Below are positions 11,048-22,688 of a DNA stretch of 64,000 nt, piece by piece; position 1 is the stretch's first letter, and the number at the start of each line of letters is the position of its first letter. The position numbers and the translations under genes are program-made. The notes under the pieces are model-generated. The model was not told where the DNA came from. It ran no database searches and saw only the letters and a list, made by a program, of their open reading frames with translations. This DNA is from Voacanga thouarsii. Taxonomy: Eukaryota; Streptophyta; Magnoliopsida; Gentianales; Apocynaceae. The DNA lies in NCBI GenBank assembly GCA_026120185.1, contig JANUWF010001272.1, forward strand, positions 124,001-188,000. Reading direction: 5' to 3'.

Positions 11048-11932
11048 CAACAACTCTTGTTTCTATTTCTACTAGAAATTTTTTTTTTCTATTCAATCCA
11101 CAAGCTATCTCCCTATTTTCACCCCGGGCAAAAATTACCATTTTACCCCTCTCACATAATACTCACCAACAAGACTTCAAGACGATAAAACTTGAATCCA
11201 GAACACATAAAAATTCATATGAGAATATGTTTAACCATGAAATAAATTATGATATGCATCCTAACCCCCTTACTCTAAGGTTGGTTTCGACTGGGGTTTC
11301 ACAACAACTCTGTTGTACTGGGTTTGAAGTTCTTCAAGAACTAAGTCACGAAGAGATTTAGGAAGGCTATCTAGGAATTTTTCTTTCAAATATTGGTTGT
11401 CTCCATCCGTTGTGGCATAGATTCTAGTGAGGAAAGTATCCTTATACCATCTAAAGTTAGAAAGGGTTTTGCATTTGAGATTATTGAGTATTTTAGTAGA
11501 TTTTTCTTTGAAAATTCTTAGGTTACCTATGAAGGTTTTTACAATGGTAAAGATAAGATTTAAGATAGCATTCGGGATAGGATTTCTATCTTGAATAATT
11601 GGCTGACCCTCAGGGTTGGTTTTGACAGCATGGAAGATGTTATATCTATCTTCCTCTTAAGGTATTCATCCCACCAATCTTTGAGTTGACCTATAAAACC
11701 TCCTATAATAATATTAGCAGCTAATTGGTTAGAACAGTTATGGGTAGTCCTATAGGCAGTTGCTACAATAGTCATTTGCTGAAGATTAAACATCATGTTA
11801 TACTCCGACTCACTATCTATGTTCCATTCATAGATGTTATTGGCATTATAACAAATTTGTAGGATGTTTGGACTTTCTTCTAAAGCAACATATGGATGAG
11901 TGGCCCTCGGATAATAGAGTTTTTGAGGATTC

Positions 11933-12089
11933 TTCCAATGAAGAGGTCTACCTAGGTAGAGAGGTTGGGCATCTAAAGAAGAAGGAGGAATCTCTCGATT
12001 TTGCTCAGAATGGCTTTTAGTGTCTAAGTCATTTTGATTTAAAACATAATCAGAATGTTACGAATCAACGGGTTGTTGAGGAGTTGAAG
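11933..12089. repeat. Direct repeat, copy 1, in pararetrovirus-like fragment
   Basis: Starts TTCCAATGAAGAGG and aligns over about 157 bases with 13091-13247 in the same orientation, with clear substitutions. Confidence 0.8.
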
Positions 12090-13090
12090 GAGATTCTAGG
12101 ATAATTGATTTCTCTATTTCAGCTATCCTTATTTGAAGTTCAGTGAGAAGTGGTTTCTCTAAAGTCCTGAGTGCTTTCCTATACTGGAGAGGAATCTCAT
12201 AAGGACTGAAGAGTGGAGTAGAAGAAGTTGAAGAACTTGCAGAAGTACTGGGTACAAATTTTTCCTTTATGGAAGGAGTACTTAGTTCTGAAATCAGATA
12301 TTCACCAATGGTTTGTAAATATTTGTTTATATAATTGTTTTATTCATATGGATTTTGAATGTCCTTTGGACGAAGCATATCATCATCCTTATCCTTTCAT
12401 TTAAAAGGAGAAACATCAATTTGCTCAGTTCCATAAGGAATTTTAAACTTCTGACCAAGAGAAAATTTAGAAGAAATGTTTGTTCTTTAGGTAGTATGCC
12501 AAAGTTTTGAAACATTGATAGTTGAAGTAAAAGTGTAGTTAATTTTTTGAAAATCAGCATAAGTTTCAAACCATTAAAAGAAGTCATTTTGTTTTTGGAT
12601 TGAATTTAAAATTTTACAATAAGAATCTTGGATCTATTGTCGTTCAGATCCTTGAAAATGTTCAAAGAACCAAATTCCTTTTGATAGATTTGAAGGAGAA
12701 TAAAACTCATCTCTAAGATTTGTTTTATCAATTACTAAATGATTTTCAAAATTTGCTTGTAAAGTATTGAGTTGTTCAACTATAGCCGAATGGCTAGGCG
12801 ATATAGGACTTTCAGATTCAATATCCTATGTAAAGTCTATAACAAATCTGAGAGGGATTAGGCCGTTAGGAATAAATTCTCGTCTCTTACATTCTATTGA
12901 GTCAACAATAGCCATTTCTCAATTTATCGACCAACAACAACTCAGTTTAACTATCTGCAGAGTAGATTTGAAAATAGATCTCTTTCCTTATCACCTCAGA
13001 TCTAATATAGAGTTCATATATTTATTCAAAATATACTGAATAATTCACAGATCTATCAATATCAGAAATATTTATGCATCATATGTGGGC

Positions 13091-13247
13091 TTCCAATGAA
13101 GAGGGCTACCTAGGCGAAGTGGTAGGGTATCTAAAGAAGGAGGAGGAATCTATGGATTTAGCTCAAAATGGATTTTAATATCTGAATCATTTTGATTTAA
13201 AATAGAAACAGAATGTTGGGAACCAACAGGCTACTAAGGAGTTGAAT
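13091..13247. repeat. Direct repeat, copy 2, in pararetrovirus-like fragment
   Basis: Second copy of the 11933-12089 repeat, 1,158 bases further on. 13250-13577 is low-identity, stop-rich sequence that I cannot assign further. Confidence 0.8.
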
Positions 13248-13577
13248 GATGCTGACTGCACATGCCTGTGTTTGTATTTTTGGAAGTCTGTGTTCTAGTA
13301 GTTGTGGGGTTAGTGGTAACAACATTTTTTGAAAGAGTTCTATATTGATTAACCATTGTAGTTTGGGAGTCAGAAGGAATTACCTTACTGTGAGAGTATC
13401 CCATTAGTCTACACCAATTTTCAAAATCGAATAGACTGAAGGATTGGGTTTGCGCATGCTATAGAAGCTTAACTTGCTTGTGGCAACTTTATTAGGGAGA
13501 GAACCTCATGTATTTTGGTATGCTGGGTCACAACTGGTTGAGATATGCTCCTGGCATAATCTTTCGTTGAGGTTTAT

Positions 13578-13609
13578 ATATGATCAAGAAATATTCTATC
13601 TTGTATATA

Positions 13610-13641
<32 letters not shown>

Positions 13642-13665
13642 AGATAGAATATTTCTTGATCATAT
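13578..13665. repeat. Perfect long inverted repeat around a (TA)n core
   Basis: Each arm contains ATGATCAAGAAATATTC followed by TATCTTG and its exact complement, with a (TA)n centre; arms are about 32 bases with no mismatch seen. It lies exactly at the border between the pararetrovirus-like fragment and the gypsy Z LTR remnant. The right arm resembles the adjoining LTR (GATAGAATATTT). Confidence 0.85.
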
Positions 13666-13951
13666 CTATATAGTACATATAAGGTATAATATTTCATCTA
13701 GGGAATAAGATTATAGGAAATAAAATTTTATAGAGAAATATATGTTTCTTATTAAATATACAAATAGTATGTAACCATAAGCACATAAAGTAGCTTCATC
13801 TATCTATTTAAATCAAATAAGTTATTCATTCAATGTTATCCTGATAAATCACAACACATCAAGAAGCCAAACAAACAAAACAACATAACAAGAAGAACAT
13901 CTTAATGCATGTTGTTTACTGATGCTATTCACAAGGAAAATGGGTATTACA
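13666..13951 (-). repeat. Gypsy Z 3' LTR, truncated
   Basis: Aligns with the end of the Z 5' LTR (about 45733-46001), sharing AACATCTTAATGCATG, TGTTTAC and GATGCTATTCACAA. In element orientation it begins TGTAATACC at 13951. Only about 290 of 3,449 bases remain. Confidence 0.82.
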
Positions 13952-15883
13952 TTCTTCCCGTCTAAAAAAATTTCGGCCTCGGAATTTCTGACATTGTGCT
14001 TTACAACAATTCGAGATATCGTTTCTTTATCCATTCTTCAGTTTACCATATTACATCTTGTACCCAATGATGTTTCCCTAACACTATATTCATAGGAGTC
14101 TTTTTTATTCCTCAATACCTTTGTACTTCTTTTCTTCATTTCGCACTGGTCTTTCCTTATAACTCAAATTTGGTTTTAATTGAATGGCTCATCATTCAAT
14201 ATCTGTTCAGGATTTAGATTGTATTTTTGGAGTTGGGACATGTGAAACATATTTATGAAAGCTAGTTAAATAATCCAGAAGCTTTAACTTGTAAGCTATT
14301 GGTCTAATCCTTTCAATGATTAAGAAAGGTCCTATATATCATGGATTTAATTTTTCTGCTCTTAGATGCTTTAAAATTCCTCTATTGGGTATTAATTTTA
14401 AAAAAAAAATACTAATTCTCCCACCTGAAATTCTTGGTCTCCTCTTCTGTTATTGGCGTAATTCTTTTTCCAACTTTGTGCAGCTTTCAACTTTTCTTAC
14501 ACTAACTTAACTTTACCATCCATTACTTGTATGCTTATTGCTCCATCAAGCTTAATTGTACTACTTTGCTCCTAACCCCAATACAGTGGAACTTGACATT
14601 TTTGTCCATACAATGCCTCAAATAGTGCCATGCCTATGGATGCTTGATAGATATTATTATAGACCAATTCTGCAAATGGAAGGCTTTCAATCCATCGATC
14701 TCCAAAATCTAGTATACATGCTCTCAACATGTCCTCAAAAAATCATGTCATCCTTTCTAATTGTCCGTCCATTTTTAGGTGTGCGGCGGTACTAAAATTC
14801 AATATTGTTCCCAAAGATTCTCAAAATTTACCCTAAAATCTAGAAGTAATTCTAGGATCCCGATCTGAAATAATACTTGTAGGTACACCATGTAATCTCA
14901 TAATTTCTTGGTTGTAAACATAGGCTAACTTTTCTATGGAGCATTTCATATTGCTTTAGAAAAAGTTGGCTGTCTTAGTCAATCTGTCCATGACTACCCA
15001 AATTGTATTCTTTTAATTCTTACTCTTGGATAAGCCTGTGGGAAAATCTATAGTAATGCGCTCCCATTTTCATTGAGGTAGGAATAATGGTTGAAGCAAC
15101 ATTTCTAACTTCTGGTGCTCAGCTTTAACTTTTTGACAAGTAAAACACATGGATACATATCGAACAATGTCCCTTTTCATTCTTGGCCACCAATACACCT
15201 TCTTCAAATCTTGATACATTTTTACTTCCCTAGGATGTATGATAGATTGAATTTCTTAAGCTTCTCCCATAATTTTCTTCTTCAACTCCTCACTTTCAGG
15301 AACACACTACCGCTCCCGAAAATACCACATTCCATAATCATCCTCATGAAAGTCTTGGCTTTCTCTCTTTATCTATTTATCCTTAAAAATTCTAAACTTT
15401 GTATTATTTAGATGAGCTTCCTTAGGTTCTTACTTCAAATCAGGTATAACTTTTAAATTTCTTCAGCAAATATTTTTTTTCCCACTTCCACTTCCAAACT
15501 CACAACTTCATATACTACTTGCACTTCTCATACTCTTAGTCAAGCCAGACATACTTTCTGCTCTACATTCGCCTTTTCGGGATGGTAATTAACGGGACAC
15601 TTATATTCCTCTAAAAATTCCACCCATCTCATTTATTTAGAGTTTAAATCCTTCTGGGTGAATATATGCTTTAGACTCTTATGATCTGGGAATACTTAGT
15701 AGTCTACCTCATATCGATAATGATTCCACTTCTTCAAAGTGAAAAAAAAAAATGGATGCCAACTCCAAGTCATGTATGGGATAATTAATTTCACACGGCC
15801 TATGTTTGCGCAAAGTATAAGCAATCATCTTTCTATTCTATGTCAACACAGCACATAGGCATTTTTTTCGAAGCATTCGTTTT
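13952..15883 (-). pseudogene. Gypsy Z Pol C-terminal half: RNase H, integrase, chromodomain
   Basis: The minus strand, reading from 15883 down, gives RNase H remnants (INYPIHDLELAS, then a DHKS stretch). It then gives integrase with CFTCQKVKAEHQ and the three catalytic positions: Asp in ITIDFPTGL, Asp in IISDRDPR, and Glu in LERMTQFFEDML. The last part is a degenerate chromodomain and a polypurine region next to the LTR. Many stops and frame changes show it is dead. It continues across a 1.5 kb insertion into the RT piece at 17418. Confidence 0.82.
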
Positions 15884-17417
15884 TGATAAGGGCTTATCAC
15901 ATACATATTTTTTAGTATTTTTATGCTTTGATTTTGGTAAATCCTCGTTTAAATCAGAACTCACCATATTCTTTTTATCTTCTTTTTACAGGAAATAAAG
16001 ACAATACCAATTTAAGGTGATAAAGATGAAATGGAAGGAAATGGAGCAAAAATGAAAGGAAAATGAAGAAGCCACATAGGAAGTTGGCAACCTAGGGAAT
16101 TGGAACTTCTGTAGGAAAACTAAGAGCAAAAATTATGAGAAAAAGAATAGCACCTAGTGGCCCATGGAAATTAAAACCTCCCAACGTCACCTAGTACTAC
16201 TTATTGTAAAGAATAGTAGAGGCCCAATGAAGCTTAATTTCCTTAAGCTGTCTGCTTCAATTTCCCTACTATGCCTAGGTCAGGTACCTAACTTACCTTT
16301 GCACAAAATCGTGCATTTCTGTGATTTTTCTGAGTTTTCTCCATTGCACACTATGTAAACACTGTTATAAGCCATAGAAGCATATCCTTGGTTGGCTAGC
16401 AAGCAAGAGATCCCTTAGGGAACTCAAAAGATACACCAAGGATGGAGAGATCACGGAGAAGAAAATAGACGAAAAAAGGGGATTGTTGAAGGAAATCTAA
16501 GGAAGAAAGAGCACAAGATCTTCTCTATGAATGAAGTGGATCCTTCTTCTTGGTATTATACTTTAATAATATTGATGTTGATATAATTTTAATTGTATTT
16601 GAAGGGTGAACCCTAATATCTGTTCTTGTTTTGAGTTGTTATTATGATTTATTGAATTCCTATTATGGTATTTGACTACTTTGTTATTATTTTGTTGGAT
16701 TCATTATTTGGGCTTGGTTGATTTATTCAATTGATTGGTTTGCTCTAAATGATTTCGAAAGATGGGGTGGTTAGGAGTTGAATACCAAATTAATTGGTCC
16801 AAAGTTTATTTCCCTTTGATCAACTCAAGAGAGAGAGATTGAAGGGTTAGAACTTAGTAGTCAATAGGTTTTCAATATAATATAGAAATAAGGATATTAA
16901 GGCTTTTTGGTATCTTTCGGGTGCTCAATGAGTATAATACTTCCTTGGGTTAGGTTGGTTAGGTAGAGATACCATTTAATTGAACTTTAGGAAAGAAATC
17001 TCATAACTAGAGAAAACGAAGTTTATTCTTGAAAATTCATCTCGGTGTTTGAGTTGGAATTTGATGAACTGAGTAATAATCTCTTTACTTGACATATTTT
17101 TGGGGGATTTCTTCTTTTACGTAGCCTTCCCTGTATTCTTACTAGTGTGGGCCCGATGTACTCTCTATTGTAGCAGTTTAGTTTAGTGTTGTTAGTTTTA
17201 TTTACCTTATTTCTTCATTTATTTTGGCTATACATTGAGATTAGTGCAAAGTAATGGCAATTGCTAAGTTCCTATAGATTCGATACTTTCTATTTCCTAT
17301 ATTATGAGATGGGTATAGTTGCCCATATGTATAGTTTTAGTGCTTAGTATTTTAAATTTAAAACTTAATTTTGTGGATTGTTTCTACTATTTCCATTACA
17401 TGCAAAATCGCCCATCA
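15884..17417. mobile_element. LTR-like insertion in gypsy Z RNase H, family unknown
   Basis: This 1,534-base segment interrupts the RNase H reading frame. It begins TGATAAGGGC and ends GCCCATCA, i.e. TG...CA with short inverted ends. Flanks CGTTT and CGTAT could be an imperfect 5-base TSD. It has no ORF above about 64 codons. Near its right end is CCTATAGATTCGATACTTTC, which resembles the ends of Athila/Tat-type LTRs. A solo LTR is the best guess; another non-autonomous element is possible. Confidence 0.5.
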
Positions 17418-17729
17418 CGTATACAGTATATCAGGCTTTTCTTCCTTAGGCAAACATAATACTAGTACTCTTAGTAATATCTTTTTTAGTTTTTGAAAAC
17501 TTCTTTCATACTTACCACTCCATAAAAATGACACATCTTTCTGTAAAAGTTGGGTTAACGGTGATGCTAAGATTGAAAATCCCTTAATGAAACGCCTATA
17601 GCACCCAACTAATACCAGGAAACTTCTAATTTCTGTTATATTCTTTGGTGGTTTCCAATTGGCAATTGATTCAACATTTGCCGAATCTACCTTAATTCCT
17701 TCCATTGTTACTATATGCCCCAAAACACC
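17418..17729 (-). pseudogene. Gypsy Z RT C-terminal/connection piece
   Basis: The minus-strand open frame (17415-17759) starts within a foreign junction, then reads [13 protein letters not shown], followed by [15 protein letters not shown] and [19 protein letters not shown]. This is the end of gypsy RT and the start of RNase H, stopping where the 1.5 kb insertion begins. The residues expected just before LGHIV are missing at the LINE junction. Confidence 0.85.
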
Positions 17730-17953
17730 ACCTGTGAGTTTTGCGGGCTTTGTCTGCAATGTTCATTGCTAGTCTCTAGCCCTGATAAAGAAGGAGAGTT
17801 GCAGTAAGGCTTGTGATGGCCAAAGTAAAATATAGTCACATCTATGACATAAACTAATCGATTAACTTCGTAAGGGCATTCCCCACTCAGCTACTCGCCA
17901 CACTTTCTAGACCTGAGTGTAGTGATAAATATACGAGGCTGGCTTGGTCGTTC
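17730..17953 (+). mobile_element. RTE LINE, 5' leader part
   Basis: Non-coding sequence following the gypsy RT break. Its style matches leaders of plant RTE LINEs. It continues after the copia LTR at 19673 into the LINE endonuclease frame. Confidence 0.6.
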
Positions 17954-19672
17954 TGTTAGTGTTGTGCCCTAGAGGCAATCTTTTGTACATTGTATATGAC
18001 ACATTTTATTTTAATAAAAGGCATTATTTATCTTACAGTTTCTTTTGTTTACTTTTAAGTAACATAACTATTCAATAAAGTCCCTAGTATAACACTGTGT
18101 TAAGGAAATTATGATAGAGATCATGATATGAGATTCCTACTATACTGTGTAGTGTCAATACTTAAATAATCCCTAGTCATAGTATTAATGAGACAGGACA
18201 TCATTAATGCATTAAGACTAGCATTTGTTAGACTTTCTAATTTAATCAGGCGGTGGTTCTCGTATCCATGAGTATTGGGATACTCAAAGTTAACATATAG
18301 ATGCTTGTTAATGGAATAAGTTTATTGAATGACCCAGCTTTGAGATAATCACATGGATAACTATTTAGTGTCAGTGATATAATCTCAATATAGCAAACGT
18401 GCAAGTATCCTTAGACTTGAGATCTCTAAGGTATTTTGTTTGTTGAGCATTGTATTTTGATTCCAATCTCTAGAGCTCGATTGAGGGCCACCTATAGGAT
18501 GGATATTGGGTACATTGTGAGGTAAACGAAAGTAGTTGAGAGGGTCAACAAAGAATTCACCACTCTTAATAGTAGGAGCGAATATCTCATGGCTACTTGT
18601 AGGAATTATTACTCGGGAAGTCCTTGGCCAAGGCATATATGTATTGGAAATAGTTTCAATTGATACACATCTAGAGTAGTGGGATCCTAGTACAAGTACT
18701 ATTGTATTCGGGCCAAAATTAATTCTGGAGGGAGTTGGCACTAATTTTGTACTTCAAACCGAATGAGATATTGTATGGTGAAAGGAGTTAATTGCACTGA
18801 AGTTTGTTATTGAAAGGTTCATGTCAAACCACTTGACTTCCTGCACTCTTAGGTGGTCATGATGTGTTGCTAGATACCGCTCATGATCTTAGAATATGGG
18901 TTTATTAATTGATGAATTAATAATTCAATCCTGATTAAAATTAATTGGATTAATTCTAATTAATTATGGATTATTAATTTCAAAGACGTTTGGATTAATT
19001 CATGTTCTCTACCAATTGACTGGGAAACCTAATAGGTCACACACAATAGAGGATTATATACTCAAGATGTTATTGGATAACATAGTAGGTTAATTGGGAA
19101 AAAGAGAAGTTATTGTGGACAAATTATAATTAGTTATAATTTATGGTCTAAATTGTAATTATGATAACTTAATATTCCAATTACAATAAGGGAATTCTAA
19201 TAGGATTAGAATTCTCAATTTTAGCAAGATTTTTCGGTTCTATATATGATATAATTGAAACCCTAGCTGAGGTTGGATCAACGGATACTCTAGGCAACAC
19301 ACAACCAACATTCCTCTCTCTCTTTCTTATTTTGCTGAAAACGTGAAACAGCCCTATTCGCCATTTTTTTCTACTAGCATGGGAAATTTTTGTGCTTGAG
19401 TATTCCTCTGTGTGGATTACTGTTGAGATAATCACACACTATGATTATAGTGGTTAGACGTTTCACTCTCGTGAAGTTGGGTCAAGAGGATTGCTAGATC
19501 GCGCCTCAACTTGAAGAATAAATTTTTGTTCTTCAGACGATCAAACAAAGGTAAAAAGCTACTATCTTTATTATCTTTATGTCTTGTTTTCCACATATAG
19601 GTGGGTCCTAGGATGGTATCTCGTTTTATTTTTTGCTGCGTCGTATAGGATACGAGCCTGAGATACCCAACA
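17954..19672 (+). repeat. Copia-Y solo LTR inside the LINE
   Basis: A 1,719-base sequence starting TGTTAGTGTTGTGCCC and ending AGATACCCAACA, alignable along its length with 49826-51568. No copia interior or primer site follows. The flanks CGTTC and CATTG do not match, so no TSD is visible. Confidence 0.85.
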
Positions 19673-21766
19673 CATTGCTTAGAAGTAACATGTTGTGTTG
19701 GTCCCCGAATACGGTGCCAAATATGCAAGGGTGTACGGTAAAAAGATAGTCCATAGTGATAGGATCCGTCTAGCTACATGGAATATAGGATCTTTGACCG
19801 ATAGATTGACAGAATTAGTTGAGGTTATACAAAGGAGAAAGATTAGCATTTTGTGTGTTCACGAAACCAAATGGGTAGGTAAGAAGGCGAGAGTTGTAGC
19901 ACCTTGGGGTTATAAGCTTTGGTATTTAGGTAAAGTTAGGAATAGGAATGGAATCAGGATTATTTTTTACTGTAAGTTTATTGATGATGTGATTAAAGTA
20001 CAGAGGAAGAATGATAGGATTTTGAGCAGCAAGATCATGATTGGCAGTGAGATTACTACTGTTATTAGTGGGTATATGCCATAAGTAGGACTTGATAATT
20101 CGGTTAGGCAACAGTTTTGGGATGATTTAGATAGGATTATATAGAGTGTACCGTGTGCAGAGAAGCTTTTCAATGCTGGTGATCTAAACGGACATGTGGG
20201 TACTGATCAAAGCGGGTTTGAGTGTGTTCATTGAGATTAAGGTTTCAGAGTTAGAAATGAAGCAAGAACTGCTACTCTTGACTTTGCCTTGGCCTATGAT
20301 TTGACCATAGCAAACACCTGGTTTAAGAAGAGAGATTCTCACTTAGTGACCTTTAGAAGTGGGTTGAATGCCAGTCAAATAGACTTCTTTATTATGAGGC
20401 GTAGGTTTTGTAGTGGTTGTACGGATTATAAAGTTATTCTAGACGAGAATGTAGTTACACAAGATAGGCTGCTAGCCTTCAATTTTAATTTTAGGAAAAA
20501 GAGTAAGCAACGGAATCATCTGGTTGACCCTAGAATCAAATAGCTGAAGCTGCCTTTGTATATAAGGTACGTGAAGCGGATTATTGGACAACTGATATAG
20601 ATTCGGATCCAGATACTATTTGGAGAAAGTTGGCCTAATGTATTAGGATGGCAACTAAGGAAGTGCTTGGTAAATCTAAATAAAGGGTACCTCAAAACAA
20701 GACATGTCGTGGTGGAACAATGAAGTGAAAGACGACGTACGGAGTAAAAGAGAATGCTATAGAAACTTAGGGAAGTGCAGGAGTGATGAGAATTTTGAGA
20801 AATCCAAGGTCGCATAAAGAAAAGCTAAAGAAACTGTTAGAAAAGCAAGATATATAGTTTACAAGGATTTATATGACATATTGGATACCAAATACAAGGA
20901 GAAGAATATTTATAGACTGGCGCGTTACTGGGAGAAGAAGATGAGAGATATTGATGTGGTGAAATATGTAAAGGACAACAACAACAAAGTTTTGGTTAAA
21001 GACAAAAAAATAAAGGAGAGTTGGAGGTCCTATTTTGATAAGTTATTTAACAGGAGTTAAGTCCAAGTTTCGAGTGTGGGTAGCCTAGAGATTTTAAATA
21101 AAGAGATTAATCGTGCATGTTTTCATCATATTTAGATGCATGAAGTCTGAGATGCCCTTAGAAAGATGGGACAAACAAAAAAATAGTGGGACCGGATGGT
21201 CTACCGATCGAGGTTTGGAAGTGTTTTGGAGAGATAGGTATTACGTGGGTAACAAGTCTGTTCAATAAGTTATATAGAGTTAATAAGATGCCTATAGAGT
21301 AGAGGAAGAGTACCCTAATTCCTCTGTATAGCAATAAAGGGGATGTTCATGATTGTGACAATTACTTAGGGATTAAACTCAAGAATCATACAATGATGCT
21401 TTGGGAGAGAATGACTAAACAGAGGTTACAGGGCATCATACAAATTTTAGATAATCAGTTTAGTTTTATGCCTGGGCATTCCACTACGGAGGTAATTCAT
21501 TTATTACGGTGGATGATTGAATATTATACGGAAAGAAAAAAAGATTTACATATGGTATTTATTGACCTGAGGAAAGCCTATGACAAGGTACCTAGAGAAG
21601 TTATTTGGTGAGAGCTAGCCAAGAAAGGTGTTTCGCTAAGGTATATTACTCTTTTTAAATATATGTATGAAGGAGCATGTACAAGTGCAAGGAGTTGCAT
21701 TGGAATGACTGCAGAGTTCCTTATTACTATCGTGGTGCACCCAGGATCAGCGCTTAGCCCTCTCAA
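19673..21766 (+). pseudogene. RTE-type LINE ORF: endonuclease and N-terminal RT, 3'-truncated
   Basis: The plus strand reads an apurinic-type endonuclease: RLATWNIGSLTDR (19764 on), CVHETKWVGKK, an AGDLNGHVG stretch near 20180, and ANTWFKKRDSHLVTF to SQIDFF near 20310-20390. RT follows, with [17 protein letters not shown] and [15 protein letters not shown] at 21460-21600, then GSALSPL where it stops at about 21766. Several stops and frame changes occur. The second half of RT, including its catalytic Asp pair, and the 3' end are missing. It lies inside the gypsy Z RT gene. Confidence 0.87.
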
Positions 21767-22688
21767 TTTTTCCAACACCAATCTTAAATGCTCTACACAT
21801 TCTTCCTGACTCTTGGAGTATATCAAAATATCATCAATGAAAATCACCACAAACTTATCCAAGTAAGGTTAGAAAACATGATGCATTAAGTCCATGAAAG
21901 TAGCTTGGGCATTGCTCAATCCAAATGGTATCACCAAAAACTCAAAATGTTCATATTGCGTATTAAATGCCATTTTTGGTATATCTTCCTCACAAATTCG
22001 AACTTGGTAATATCTAGGTCGCAAATGAGAAATAGCAAGAACCTTAAAGCTAATCAAACCACTCATCTATAAATTGAAGGGGATACTTATTCTTTATGGT
22101 TAAGTTATTCAACCCTAGATAATCAATGCACATTCGTAAAGTTCCATTCGTCTTTTTAACAAACAGTACTAGAGCTCCCCACGGTGAAGTACTAGGTCTA
22201 ATATACCTTTGGCTTAACAACTCATCTAATTGCTTATTTAACTTCTTCAGCTGTAATAGTGCCAATCGATATGGAGTTTTAGAAATAGGGTTAGCTCCAG
22301 GTACCAAAACAATTGTAAATTCTACTTCTCGATGGGAGTAAAGTGGTCAATTCATTAGGAAAGATGTCTGGGAATTCCCTTGCTATAGTACTATTCTTCA
22401 TTGAGACTTGATCTTTAGGCATGTCAATCAAGTATGCTATATATCCTTGACATTATTTCTTAAGAAATTTATAAGTGCTTGCTCCTGAAATCAAATATTT
22501 CCACTCCTTCACTTGATTACCCTTAAATTCCAAAACGTCTCTTCCAGGACTAAAAATTGAATCACCTTATTACTAAAATCAACCTTTGTGTGGTGTTTGA
22601 ACAACCAATCCATGCCTAAAATAAGATCTTAATCCTTAAAAGGCATGATAATCAAATCCCCTAATAAATTCTCCCTACCTACTCTACT
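21767..22688 (-). pseudogene. Gypsy Z protease end and N-terminal RT
   Basis: Minus-strand frames give DLILGMDWL-like protease/linker remnants, then [17 protein letters not shown] and [18 protein letters not shown] fingers/palm follow, with the catalytic [14 protein letters not shown] at 21800-21850 and [11 protein letters not shown] at the LINE border. Open pieces are 85, 65 and 94 codons in length. The catalytic aspartates remain but the gene is split, so no product is expected. Confidence 0.87.

Larger units (their letters stand above)
6513..11303 (-). repeat. Family R gypsy 5' LTR of R1 (4.8 kb)
   Basis: The ends read TGTGAAACCC (at 11303) and GGGGTGTTACA (at 6513) in element orientation. 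At 4,791 bases it is much longer than typical plant LTRs. It is longer than the solo copy at 29391 (4,357) partly because of a 58-base tandem repeat. It holds no long conserved ORF. Internal marks in element order are: tRNA-like A/B boxes (10993-11047), a GA microsatellite (9294-9340), a palindrome (7435-7461) and a terminal hairpin (6819-6834). On its right it abuts pararetrovirus-like sequence. The TSD cannot be checked because the other end is outside the window. Confidence 0.9.
11304..13577 (-). pseudogene. Pararetrovirus-like polyprotein fragment, heavily decayed
   Basis: Minus-strand translation in changing frames gives pieces resembling plant endogenous pararetrovirus (Caulimoviridae-type) polyproteins. 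One is an N-terminal piece around 12550-12930 (REFIPNGLIP, then LRDEFYSPSNL). Another is a capsid-like piece at 11560-11796, whose GFIGQLKDWWDEYL motif follows an LAANIIIGG stretch. The open pieces are short (up to 86 codons) and full of stops. No RT domain of this element is visible. The assignment rests on remembered family style, not a search; an atypical retrotransposon gag is the alternative. It abuts the R1 LTR at 11303 and gypsy Z at about 13578. Confidence 0.45.

Noticed and set aside
10985..11060. A genuine tRNA gene
   Set aside because: A- and B-box-like sequences are present but the acceptor stem does not pair and the anticodon stem is weak.
17954..19672. Full copia element inside the LINE
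   Set aside because: Only one LTR is present, with no primer site or coding region, and LINE sequence resumes directly after it.
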